Source: Centrapalus pauciflorus (lineage: Eukaryota; Streptophyta; Magnoliopsida; Asterales; Asteraceae). Taken from it: DNA of 64,000 nucleotides. Under the pieces are notes generated by a model. That model did no database searches. It was given only the letters and a program-made list of their open reading frames with translations, and had not been told where the DNA came from. Of this stretch, positions 54,237 through 64,000 are shown piece by piece. The position numbers and the translations under genes are program-made. Every line of letters starts with the position of its first letter. Within the stretch, counting starts at the first letter, position 1. The stretch lies in contig JAANYP010007204.1 of assembly GCA_020465985.1 (NCBI GenBank), positions 65,199-129,198 of the forward strand. Reading direction: 5' to 3'.

Positions 54237-55139
54237 TCAGCCGTCTGAAGACTTGATCCGGATGATTCGACGGTTGCAGACAATCGTAGCCTCGTTGTTC
54301 GTTAACCAGTCCATGCCGATGATGACGTCGAACTCTTTCAACGGAATCGGATTAAGATCGAGGTTGCATACAATGTTGTTTACAAGGAGACTGCAATTTC
54401 GGTAAACAGAATCAGCCATAACATAATTGTTACTGGCCATCTCTATATCAAGTATAACAGGCAGTTTCGAAGGAAACTTAGATAATCTTTGCACAAAAGT
54501 AGTCGAGATATATGAATGACTTGCACCGGAATCGAATAACACACGCGCAGGAATTGAATTTAATAAGAACGTACCGGTTACCACATCCGGGGTTTCTTTC
54601 GCTTCCTCTGCCGTTATTTGGAATGCGCGGGTCCTTACAGTTGGGGTTGCGGCTGAACTTTTCATTGTAGAACCTCGAGCTGATGATTGCGACTGACCTC
54701 GATGTCCACTATGACACTGATACATGAAGTGTCCACGCTTTCCGCATTTAGCACACCCAAGACCTCGCTGAGGACACTCTTCTCTACTGTGGCCAATCTT
54801 GCTACACACATAACAGGTGACGTCGTCTGGATTACACAATCCCATATGCGATTTTCTACATCTCTTGCAGAATCTTGGTTCATTTGTAAGCGAGTAGACT
54901 TGAACTTTCTGTGGCGAACTGTATCGCTGAGACTGCTGAGGTTGCTGGGATTGAGATTTGTTTGGCTTGAAGAATCTACCGAATTTCTGCTTCTTTGGAG
55001 GAGATGGACATGTTGGGTTCGTTATTGGAACATATAGTTGATCACCGTACTCTAAATATCCCCTCTCGATCTGTCTTGCTGCTTCAACCATTTCAAGATA
55101 AGAATTATACTTTATTGCGCCTCGGGTTAAGTCCTCCAC
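54237..55139 (-). pseudogene. gag C-terminal part and protease of Gypsy #2
   Basis: An open stretch of 300 residues with three Cys/His knuckles (CKRCRKSHMGLC, CYVCSKIGHSREEC, CAKCGKRGHFMYQC) and an aspartic protease with the intact active site LFDSGAS. It is separated from the preceding gag part by a frame change near 55150 and from RT by a single TGA at 54237-54239. This frame is the direct counterpart of 29016-29790 in Gypsy #1. Confidence 0.88.
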
Positions 55140-55179
55140 GAAATCGGTTCATCTTTCTTTCTTCAGTAGCTACCTGATA

Positions 55180-55806
55180 CTAGGAATAACCACAGAGCCG
55201 TGAGAATTCGTGCTCGTACTCGTCTACAGTCTTGGTTCCTTGGGTTAACTGCATCAGTTGAACCTCCATCTTGTCTTGTTGGTCAGCAGGACAATACTTC
55301 GCGTTGAACATTTCAAGAAACTGGTCCCATTCAAGAGTCTGGATGACCTCCTCGCCATAAATACTTCTCTGGGTCTTCCACCATGCACGGGCAGCACCCA
55401 CGAACAGAGCAGATGCATAACTCACTTTCTTTGACTCCAAGCAATCGGAGATTCTGAAGATTTCTTCAGTATGGCTTATCCAATCCATCGCCTGGATTGG
55501 GTTGACTGTACCCTCGAAGTTAAGGGCACCGCTGGCTTTAAAATCCTTAAACTTACAGCCTTTCGGCTGCTCAATTTGGGCATTCGGAGTAGAGTTATCA
55601 GAATCAGATTCATCATTCTGGATTTGTTTATCTTTTCTCTTATTCTTTTTGTCAGCACGTCTTTTTGCTTCGGCCTCATCTCTAGCCTGAAGCTGTTCTT
55701 GCATATACTTATTTTGTTGTTCATAATGTTGAGCTAATAATTGTTGCATCATTTCAAACATTTGTTGAGGGGTCATGTTGTTGGGAATATCACCTGATCC
55801 CGACAT
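55180..55806 (-). pseudogene. gag N-terminal part of Gypsy #2
   Basis: Starts at the ATG at 55806 (MSGSGDIPNNMTPQQ), about 185 nt from the primer site. A coiled-coil or charged segment is followed by the capsid signature (AARAWWKTQ, WDQFLEMFNAKYCP, KTVDEYEHEFSRL). A TAG at the end (55180) and a one-base insertion just downstream separate it from the rest of gag. Length and order equal the gag of Gypsy #1. Confidence 0.88.
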
Positions 55807-55991
55807 CTTTACTGAAAATTAAAATCATTTAACTATCAGTTTATAGACTTAGATCTATGTACCCTTTTTCCCATCCTAACAGTTTTTACATCCTATCTCA
55901 GTTCAAACCACTTAAATGATTGATACATATGTATTGCTTCAGTTTGAGACCAAGTATTACTCATGTAATACTTGATTCACTTAAACTATGG

Positions 55992-56003
55992 GCTCTGATA
56001 CCA
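55992..56003 (-). promoter_or_regulatory. Primer binding site of Gypsy #2 (tRNA-iMet)
   Basis: The complement of gctctgatacca, a perfect match to the initiator tRNA-Met site, 3 bp from the 5' LTR. Confidence 0.9.
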
Positions 56004-56006
56004 TCC

Positions 56007-57458
56007 TGTGAAGACCTCCCCTTACGGGGCAGTCCTCAGAGTCTAGGTCCCACATCATGCAACACGATATCAACCATAACTAAGATAGAGTAATTAAGTT
56101 GCGGAATTTAAAATTTCAGTACAAAATATTAGGATAAGTTTAATACAGATTTTAGTATGAACTACAATTTTCAAATAAAACTTATAAAGGGCACAAGTCT
56201 GATCTAATTCATGTCATCATACAATCAAGATAAATCTACCCAAAACCACCACATTGTCATCTTCCAATCAGTACCAAAAAGGGTTTGCTGAGTAGAGGTC
56301 TATGAAAACTTCTGTCTTGATCTTGTAAGACCTAAGAACTAGGTCCAGCGGGTGACTTTCCTTTATCTTTTCCTGTAAAAAGGTAAATAGCAACTGTAAG
56401 CAAAGCTTAGTGAGAATACAGATTTTCAGATTTCATGCATTAATCAAGCGGATCATGGGTCAAAGCGTGATATATCTGGACTGCCGCTAGAGCCACTCAT
56501 GATTGAGACATAGAATTCATAGAAATGGATGATGTTCAGCCCACGCTCATGCTTTTAGTGGAAGCTATCCACTTATGCTGGGCTAGCTACCAGCGGTCTT
56601 CATGGGGGAACATCGGAGTATCAATACCAAGTTCAATAGAACTGGTGACATAGCTAGGTCTAGAACAATAGACCGACAAAGCTAATCATATCAAGCTGAA
56701 TCAATATGTCAATGATGCGATCAATAAGGAAAGCATAGTAATCAAAATCATGATAGCAATAATTTCATAGCAATATCTGAAATGAACTGTAAATACAATG
56801 TCATGCGAATTGATAAGTCAAATAGCTATCATGATCCACAGGGCATCACCGAACCATGGTGTGCACAGGTCACAATCCAGCAGAGCATAAATGAATGTCA
56901 AATAATCTATCATCAACAATATGTCTCAAACGGAAGTCTAGCATGCAAAACTGAATATCTATAACTCACAGGTACTGGTTTAGTCTGAGTGTTGTCTTTA
57001 TCAAGCAGATTAAATCCACCACCTAAGTTATGTCAGGATTTTATCTTTGACTTTCTGGACTTTGACTTTGCTTTTCAAACTCTGACCCACTTTCAAGAAC
57101 TTTAAATGTTTAATGCTTTGTTCAGAATTATCTGAACTTGTCCAGAATTTATCATTTGCAAGAATGTTAGCTTTTAGACTTTACTTGATCTGATTCTGAT
57201 AACTTAAAAACTTTTATGCCCATTTTCATGGACATGTGTGGCTTTTGTCATGTTTATATCATAATAGTTTTTATTTGAACATAAAAAACTAAAGATTTAT
57301 TGATTTTAAACTTTATAAATCATAATTGCGTTTTGACATCAAATTATATAAATGGTTAGTAATAATTATTATATGTGTATTTATATATATATATAGACAC
57401 ACACATATACCACACACACATACGTGGCATATGTATATATATTAATGCTTCCAATAAT

Positions 57459-57527
<69 letters not shown>

Positions 57528-58827
57528 TACTCACACACTCACATACAACATTCTTATGTATTTGGACATGCACACACATGGCTACACATTTGCATGCATT
57601 AGAAAAGTCAAATAGGATATCATTACATATTTTGGTTTCTATATATTTTGAAGGTCTCGGTAGATATATGCATATAAGGTTTCGGAAGTTTTTGTGTGGG
57701 TTTCGGTACATTACCGAAACCTTAGAGGTTTCGGTATAGGTTTCAGTATTCCAAAAGTTTTAGTAAATATCAAAGGTCTCGGTATATAAAATTGGTCTCG
57801 GTAGTTTTCATAGTTTCGGTATATACCGAAACCTTTCATGGGTTTCGGTATCCTTCAATTTCATCATCTGGGTTTCGGTAGTTTCATAGGGTATGGTTTC
57901 GGTATCGGTTTCTATAATATATATAGTCTTAGTATCCTTAGTTTCAGTGTACAACCTTAACACATACATATATATATGTTTCGGTAGTGTGGTTTTACCG
58001 AAACCTTATGGTTTCGGTAACCCATATTTTGGGTTTCGGTAACTGAAAAACACACACACAACACACACTGATCCGTTTCTTTTCCATTCTGTTTTCTTTT
58101 TAAAACAACAATTACAACAATTATACACTTAATTCTTACATGCATGTGTATTATTTCAAATCTTTTAACAATAACTTGCTTAAATTTTACAGATTTGAAT
58201 TTGATTTTGGGTTCATAAACCCACAGAAACCGTAAGTTTCTATTTTGAAACCAAAAAAATACTTTAAACATCAAAATTACCTTATATCTTTGTAGTACTT
58301 TGTTGTTTGATGTTTGATTGTTGAATTTCTTGGCTTGAATTTCACTTTTGTTGTAGCTTTTCTTGATGGATTTGATGAAAATTTGAAGGTGAAGAAGATG
58401 GAAACCGTAAGGTTAGAAGGAGAGAAAGAGAGAGAGAGCAGATAGTTTAATTTTTGTGAAATGAGTGAATAATCTCATTTTGTGTTTATATATTTTCTAA
58501 GTTTCTAAAATTCTCATTTTGTGCACTAAACTTTTGTTTATCTCTTTCTTTAAATAAATGAACTTTATAATTTAACATAATATATACTTTTAACTTAATT
58601 ATATATTTCTCATTACTTTTAAATAAAATACATAACGGTTCAAGTTCTAATATTTTATTTGTGTGCCACAATTATAATTCGTATCAAGGATGTTGCTATA
58701 ATTTATAATATTTAATTTAATTAAATAATTTCAATATTTAATCAAATTACAATACAAATAATGTAATTAAAATTACATTATTCAAACACAGAAAATTAAC
58801 AGTTCGGTTAAAAGCTTGGTTGTTACA
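56007..58827 (-). repeat. 5' LTR of Gypsy #2 (2821 bp)
   Basis: Begins TGTGAAGACC and ends GGTTGTTACA (plus strand). It has one copy of the 336-bp segment duplicated in the other LTR, a (TA)n run at about 57463-57526 and the GGTTTCGGTA array at 57652-58044. Confidence 0.92.
57652..58044 (-). repeat. GGTTTCGGTA motif array in the 5' LTR of Gypsy #2
   Basis: Same motif and order as 49888-50346 but without the internal long TA tract. It lies about 780-1175 bp from the LTR start on its own strand. Confidence 0.85.
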
Positions 58828-58832
58828 ACTTG

Positions 58833-59185
58833 GGTATCCGGTGACACAGGACATGACCACGAATCTAATTCTCAATTCCTTATTGAAGGAATTTTAGCAA
58901 TTTGTAATTTGTTACAACATGCATGGAGAAGATGATCAGTGGGCTGCATCAAATGCTATAGACTGCTGAGGGAATGATTAAGGAGAGTAGATAGGGAAAG
59001 AGACGAAAGGGAAAGTAAGTTTCCAAGCCAGAGGTTAAAGCTAACAAGTAGCTAAAACCTAGAACCAAATAAGTCAATTCTAAGGATGACAAATTCTTTG
59101 AGTGCTAGGAAACTGGGCACTGGGAAAGGAATTGTCCCAAGTACTTGGAAACGGTCAAGGTTGACCGCATTGAGACTTCGTGTAT
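58833..59185 (+). pseudogene. Copia gag remnant, second part
   Basis: Continues the gag after the Gypsy #2 insertion: GYPVTQ, NLILNSLLKEF and NMHGEDDQW motifs are recognisable. A decayed CCHC knuckle lies near 59088-59130, with the first Cys replaced by Phe and a TAG next to the second. Multiple stops show it is non-functional. Confidence 0.65.
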
Positions 59186-61160
59186 CTGATTTAGTCACTT
59201 CTATTGTTCTTGGATATGTGATAACCAATTGAACAAAGTTTTATGCATAATATCTACAATGACTAAAATGAAGTGAAAAGAGATGACAGATTCAGTGAGA
59301 GCATAGAGACATCTTAGAGCATACTTTGCTGGACACTATTTTTCATGTCATCAATAGTTTATCGTGGTGTAGTAAACAGTTTTGTGAATTTCTTGCAAAT
59401 ATTTTTCGGATAAATAAAGAGATTTTTGGAGTTGAAAATTTATTTCTTGAAATTCCTATTGTTTAAGATTACTAAACCATGATTATAGACTATTGATTCA
59501 AGTAGAGCTTGAATAGTAACTTGTCAATGGAGATTGGACAAGCTAGTAGTCATATTCAGATAAAAAGGGTTACCATGTTGTTGTGTAAATTGTTCAAGTG
59601 TTCAAATGCAGTTTCATTGAACTTGTTAATTCTTGAAAGTTAGTTCAAGAGATTATATGAGTTGGATAGTCATCCGTGATTATATAGAAACTAATAAAAT
59701 GTAGAATTAAATGTAAAGGAGTTACATGGAGGTTAATTCACTTAACTTGTCAGAAATAATTAGTCTTGAGAAGTTAGGATTGTTTAGACAAGTAATCGCA
59801 TTTTATAAAATTACATGTGAAATGTATACAACTTGTGTGATGGTTAGTCAAGTAATAGCCTTTGACTTGTTTAAACACTCGTCGGCAAACTTGACGGAAT
59901 ACTACAACAAAATATTGTCGATAACCAGGTTCTGGTGGTTATGGATACATATCACAATTGTTGAACACAATGTTATTAAAGATATCTTGTTAAGATATAT
60001 ATAAACCACATACTGTCATATTCAAGACTAAACATCTGAACGTATCACTAGTAGCAATTAATCTGAATTGCTAGAGCTCCTAAATTTTAATCCTGGTGTC
60101 TTTATGAGTGATTTACCAGTTCCTCTAAAGATAATGGATATAAATTTGTAAGGAGATTCAGATTGGATCTGAATAATATTACAAGAACTTGTAACAAAGA
60201 ACTAGTGTAATTTTTCAAAGATAAACGGTAATGGAAGTTAAGTCAGTTAACTAGAGAACACTCCCACAAAGATCATGTCTGAAATTAATTTTTCGATAGA
60301 TCGTATTACCGTTACATTTGATAAAGGAACAGTAGCATTAAATTGATGGAAGTCATGTATTGTTTTTTGAGATAAAGGATATCAACATGATATCTTTAAT
60401 GTCGTTCAATTTTGCATGTTTTAGAAATCCAAGAATAAAATTGAAGATATTCTAAAATTATTCCATAGCTGCTTGTTGTCATGGGAACCACAACGAGAAT
60501 AAAAAGGCTACTGTGGTTTTTTGTTGATATTCATGCGTGATGAATATAGCAAAGGATGGACCAAATTCACAGTTATTTGTTGCGAACAAATATTGGATTG
60601 ACCCACCGATTGAGACCACTTTGTGGATCACAGTCATGAGTCGTCTCAAAAAGGTAATCCTTAGTACCTGAGATGTCTACGTACTTTAGTGCGGGTGCTG
60701 CTGTACATTTGGCTTAACCTAACGTCATCCCTAACTGGGTGATCATAACGGTTCAAGGCTGGTTGCAGTGGGAGTCGTGTTGGAGGCCTAGATAGTCAAT
60801 ATGGGATTTGCACATTCTTTTAACTAAGAAGATATATTTCTGGGTCCCTCGGCGATCGATACTGACAGAAATGCATGGCCATGCTCGGACAAAACTGATG
60901 TGTTCTAATCTGTCTGTTACAGTTCAGTATGAGATCAGGGAGTCGAGAAACGTAATCGTGTTTGCTACGGTTGATCTAATCCATGCCTAGCATTCACATT
61001 GAAATATCTCGATGCATGGGATATAACCTAAGTTTATTTTTGGAAGGCTGTTTCAACAAGAATGCCCGAATGAGAGTTAGAGTTTTATGACCTTGGTTGC
61101 CTAAAGTGTCTAGCCATGACCTCCTTTAGGCGCATGCTGCTGGACAATATGTCGTCTTAC
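59186..61160 (+). pseudogene. Severely decayed Copia pol region
   Basis: This stretch lies between the gag remnant and a PPT-like tract, where pol should be. Frames are broken everywhere and only vague similarities to Copia pol can be suspected. It is called from context rather than from motifs. Confidence 0.4.
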
Positions 61161-61173
61161 ACAAGTGGGAGTA
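61161..61173 (+). promoter_or_regulatory. PPT-like tract of the decayed Copia
   Basis: acaagtgggagta precedes TGTTAGTAT; 'aagtgggag' before TGTTA is a common Copia PPT context in plants. Confidence 0.55.
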
Positions 61174-63500
61174 TGTTAGTATATTGTGTGTAAAGATGAC
61201 ATTACTACTGCATCATGGCTGATTTCATAAAACACTTGAGGGTTACACCGACGAGCACAACTGAGCAGATGCAATTAAACTATTGAATCAATAATATTGG
61301 ATATTGTTTATGACACGAAATGATCGTTGAGATTAAATTAATGGATGATTAATTATATCTCAAATGTACGGGGATTAGAAGTGCAATATTGGATATTGTA
61401 GTGATTTAATTGCCATTGGATGATAATTAAATAATTATCTAGTCTTTTATTTATTATTGTATATTAAATAAAGAGTAAATTACATAAATGGTCCCTGTGG
61501 TTAACACCAAATTATGGTTTTGATCCCTAAAAGAATTTTATTACACCATTAGTCCCTAATTTTAAAACTTTGCACATCCATGGTCCCTCTTACCATTAAA
61601 GTTAACCAACCTCCGTTAAATATTTTCAAATGACCATATTACCCTTTTAATAGTTTCAGTTTTTGTCCCTAAAATAACTTTTATTACGCTTTTAGTCCCT
61701 GTGATATTTATTAACTATTATTATTATTATTATTATTGCTATAATTATTGTTATACAATCTATTTTATTATTATTATAATTATTATTCAAAATTATTATT
61801 TTATTACTTAATATTATTAGAATTTTTAACAAATACCGTGTCAAGTGACTAAAAGTATTAATATATAAACGTATTATTGTTATTATTATAATTTTTATAA
61901 TAATAATTATTATTTTTATTATTATTTAGTATTATTGTTATACTATTTATTTTATTATTATTAGTATTTAAATTTATTATTTTATTACTTAATATTATTA
62001 AATTTTTTAACAAATATCGTCATGACTAAAAATATTAATGTATAAAAATCGCATCATCATCATCATCATCATCATATTTTACATTAACCTTTTAATAACA
62101 ATTATTATATACATGTTCTATGATTTTTTTAATTTTGTTTTTATAATCACTAGCTGTATATTTGTTAATTACGGTCTTTAACTTTGCCAAAATTTATATT
62201 ATAATTACATTTGTAATTTTGAATGTGACATTAACTTATTTACGGTTGTGACATTAACTTATTTACAGTCGTATTAAGTATTTTTATTCCACCTAGGATT
62301 AGTTGATGTTTTAAATCTTTTGTATAGTCTTGTTAAATGGTTAAATTTTGTTAAATTCTCTTCATATTATGAATATAATTATTTTGAAATTGTTTTATTC
62401 GAAATATGAACATTTTATATGAAAAAAGAATATTTTAATCTATTGTTGGTTCTCAATGATTCTCACGATTAATAATGTTATCAATATATCTTCACGACCT
62501 CACTTATAAATTATAATCTTATATATATAGTTAACTAAAGACCGTAATTAACAAATATAGTGATTATAAAAACAAAATTAAAAAAATCATAGAACATGTA
62601 TATAATATTTGTTATTAAAAAGTTAATGTAAATATAAAGATGATAATGAATGACGATGATGATGATGATGATGATGATAATAATAATACGATTTTTTATA
62701 CATTAATATTTTTAGTCATGACGATATTTGTTAAAAAATTTAATAATATTAAGTAATAAAATAATAAATTTAAATACTAATAATAATAAAATAAATAGTA
62801 TAACAATAATACTAAATAATAATAGAAATAATAATTATTATTATAAAAATTATAATAATAACAATAATACGTTTATATATTAATATTTTTAGTCACTTGA
62901 CACGGTATTTGTTAAAATACTAATAATATTAAGTAATAAAATAATAAATTTGAATAATAATTATAATAATAATAAAATAGATTGTATAAAAATAATTATA
63001 GCAATAATAATAATAATAATAGTTAATAAATATCACAGGGACTAAAAGCGTAATAAAAGTTATTTTAGGGACAAAAACTGAAACTATTAAAAGGGTAATA
63101 TGGTCATTTGAAAATATTTAACGGAGGTTGGTTAACTTTAATGGTAAGAGGGACCATGGATGTGCAAAGTTTTAAAATTAGGGACTAATGGTGTAATAGA
63201 ATTCTTTTAGGGATCAAAACCATAATTTGGTGTTAACCACAGGGACCATTTATGTAATTTACTCTTAAATAAAAGATTGATTTATTTGAATTAGAATTAT
63301 CATCTATTATTAAATAATTGGATGGATAATTATAAACAAATAAATAATAGATAATTATAGATAATTATCTAGTCATTTATATATTATTAGATAATATATA
63401 AAAGATAAATATTATTTAATAGATATATAATTATATAAGGTTTAAATAATAAAGATAATTATTAAAATATATATTATATAATATATTAAAGTTTTAATTA

Positions 63501-63540
<40 letters not shown>

Positions 63541-63914
63541 GGCTATATATATATACCAAATGAAATTGGTGTGTGACCTAAATTTTTTGGGAATCACGGC
63601 GCGCGCACACACAAGGTGTGTGTGGTGTGCTTCGGCCGTACCAAACCAGAATCGCGTTTGATTTTCCCGTTCTTCGTGTGTTTGATTGCATACTTGGCGC
63701 CGCTCGATCGTGTCATCACCGGTGGATACCGAGAGCATCTCATTCGTGTATTATTGTCATCGAATACAAAGGTATGATTTATATGCTTTCATATTTACTT
63801 ATCTTATGTTTTACTTGATGATCCGTGTACGGAATTCGTGATTTTAAAAGCTTCCGTTGTGCGTTAATATGATTAATGTTTATGGTTTTATAAAAACGAT
63901 ACGAATTCCCAACA
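61174..63914 (+). repeat. Probable 3' LTR of the decayed Copia, split by a MULE foldback
   Basis: Starts TGTTAGTAT after the PPT-like tract and can end at TTCCCAACA (63914). Excluding the foldback and one 9-bp duplication it is about 940 bp. The part after the insertion contains TA and CA runs (63500-63540) and a GC-rich stretch (63595-63760) like the transcribed part of an LTR. The right boundary is tentative. Confidence 0.5.
61473..63264. mobile_element. MULE-type foldback element (1792 bp)
   Basis: The element starts GAGTAAATTACAT and ends with the complement. Its perfect 9-bp duplication ttaaataaa is at 61464-61472 and 63265-63273. The arms of about 700 bp (61473-about 62180 and about 62530-63264) mirror each other almost throughout, including a (TCA)n run near 62050 and its (GAT)n partner near 62657. 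The spacer of about 350 bp holds a 24-bp tandem repeat (near 62225-62275). There is no transposase; mobilisation by a MULE transposase such as that at 21430-24802 is an inference from the shared TIR. Confidence 0.88.
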
Positions 63915-64000
63915 TTTTATAATTATTTTTAGTAGAAAAATTTATTTGTAAGTAAATTTGCATTTAATTTTAAGGTTTATTACGAAAAAATTCAACAACT
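63915..64000. other. Window edge, AT-rich, nothing recognised
   Basis: 86 bp beyond the proposed LTR end without identifiable features. Confidence 0.5.

Larger units (their letters stand above)
47881..58827 (-). mobile_element. Tekay/Del-like Gypsy chromovirus #2 (10,947 bp)
   Basis: The target duplication acttg is at 47876-47880 and 58828-58832. Both LTRs start and end with the TGTGAAGACC/GGTTGTTACA pair (plus strand). The primer site at 55992-56003 fixes minus orientation. gag, PR, RT, RNase H, integrase and chromodomain are all recognisable between 55806 and 51166 but with many stops and frameshifts. The LTRs have grown apart in length (3248 and 2821 bp). It inserted into the Copia gag remnant. 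Confidence 0.93.

Noticed and set aside
59726..60004. 92-residue ORF in the decayed Copia region
   Set aside because: It has no recognisable motif and lies where pol should have decayed; a chance open stretch is likely.
60808..60990. 60-residue ORF
   Set aside because: Short, no motif, inside the decayed Copia region.
63618..63818. 66-residue ORF near the window end
   Set aside because: It lies in the GC-richer part of a probable LTR; no motif or gene context.

Overview
The window reads as an intergenic, repeat-dominated stretch of a nuclear plant genome, almost certainly a eudicot. The evidence is spliceosomal introns, tRNA-iMet primer sites in every LTR element, Tekay/Del-type Gypsy chromoviruses, Sirevirus-type Copia elements, plant MULE and hAT relics, AT-rich spacers and long (TA)n tracts. 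The Sirevirus accessory ORF resembles products I associate with asterid, especially Asteraceae, genomes; this is recall and I hold it weakly. I see no convincing host gene, tRNA, rRNA or organellar insert.

Layout. 1-2809 is the 3' end of an LTR element with a long accessory ORF. 3362-11543 (minus) is a Sirevirus-like Copia derivative with a broken gag and no recognisable pol. It is interrupted by a 2.4 kb solo Gypsy LTR (5229-7607, TSD tatca), and its right end has been rearranged. A second solo LTR (12147-14168) sits inside a (TA)n tract. 14255-17580 holds a long-inverted-repeat element and about 0.54 kb satellite units carrying CTACGTAG sub-repeats, with a hAT MITE inside. 17800-20041 holds MITEs and a candidate Helitron end. 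20242-24802 is a MULE with one visible TIR, an intact-looking two-exon GRF zinc-finger gene and a damaged transposase facing it in convergent orientation.

25767-45626 (plus) is a Tekay-like Gypsy element whose integrase is split by a nearly pristine Sirevirus (31534-42424, minus, TSD tacaa, LTRs differing at 2 of 697 positions by eye). That Sirevirus has open gag, pol and accessory ORFs. 45627-47880 plus 58833-63914 are remnants of older Gypsy and Copia elements, into which a second Gypsy (47881-58827, minus, TSD acttg) and a MULE-like foldback (61473-63264, 9-bp TSD) inserted.

Most notable points: a GT-AG intron-like 83-bp interruption in the second Gypsy reverse transcriptase; short TTCGG-core motif arrays at the same relative position in four diverged LTRs; a 46-bp-period array of covarying hairpins downstream of a Sirevirus gag; a 56-bp palindromic cassette present in frame in both pol and the accessory ORF of one Sirevirus; and the GRF zinc-finger gene placed where maize MuDR carries mudrB. 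All coordinates and comparisons were read by eye; no alignment or database search was run.
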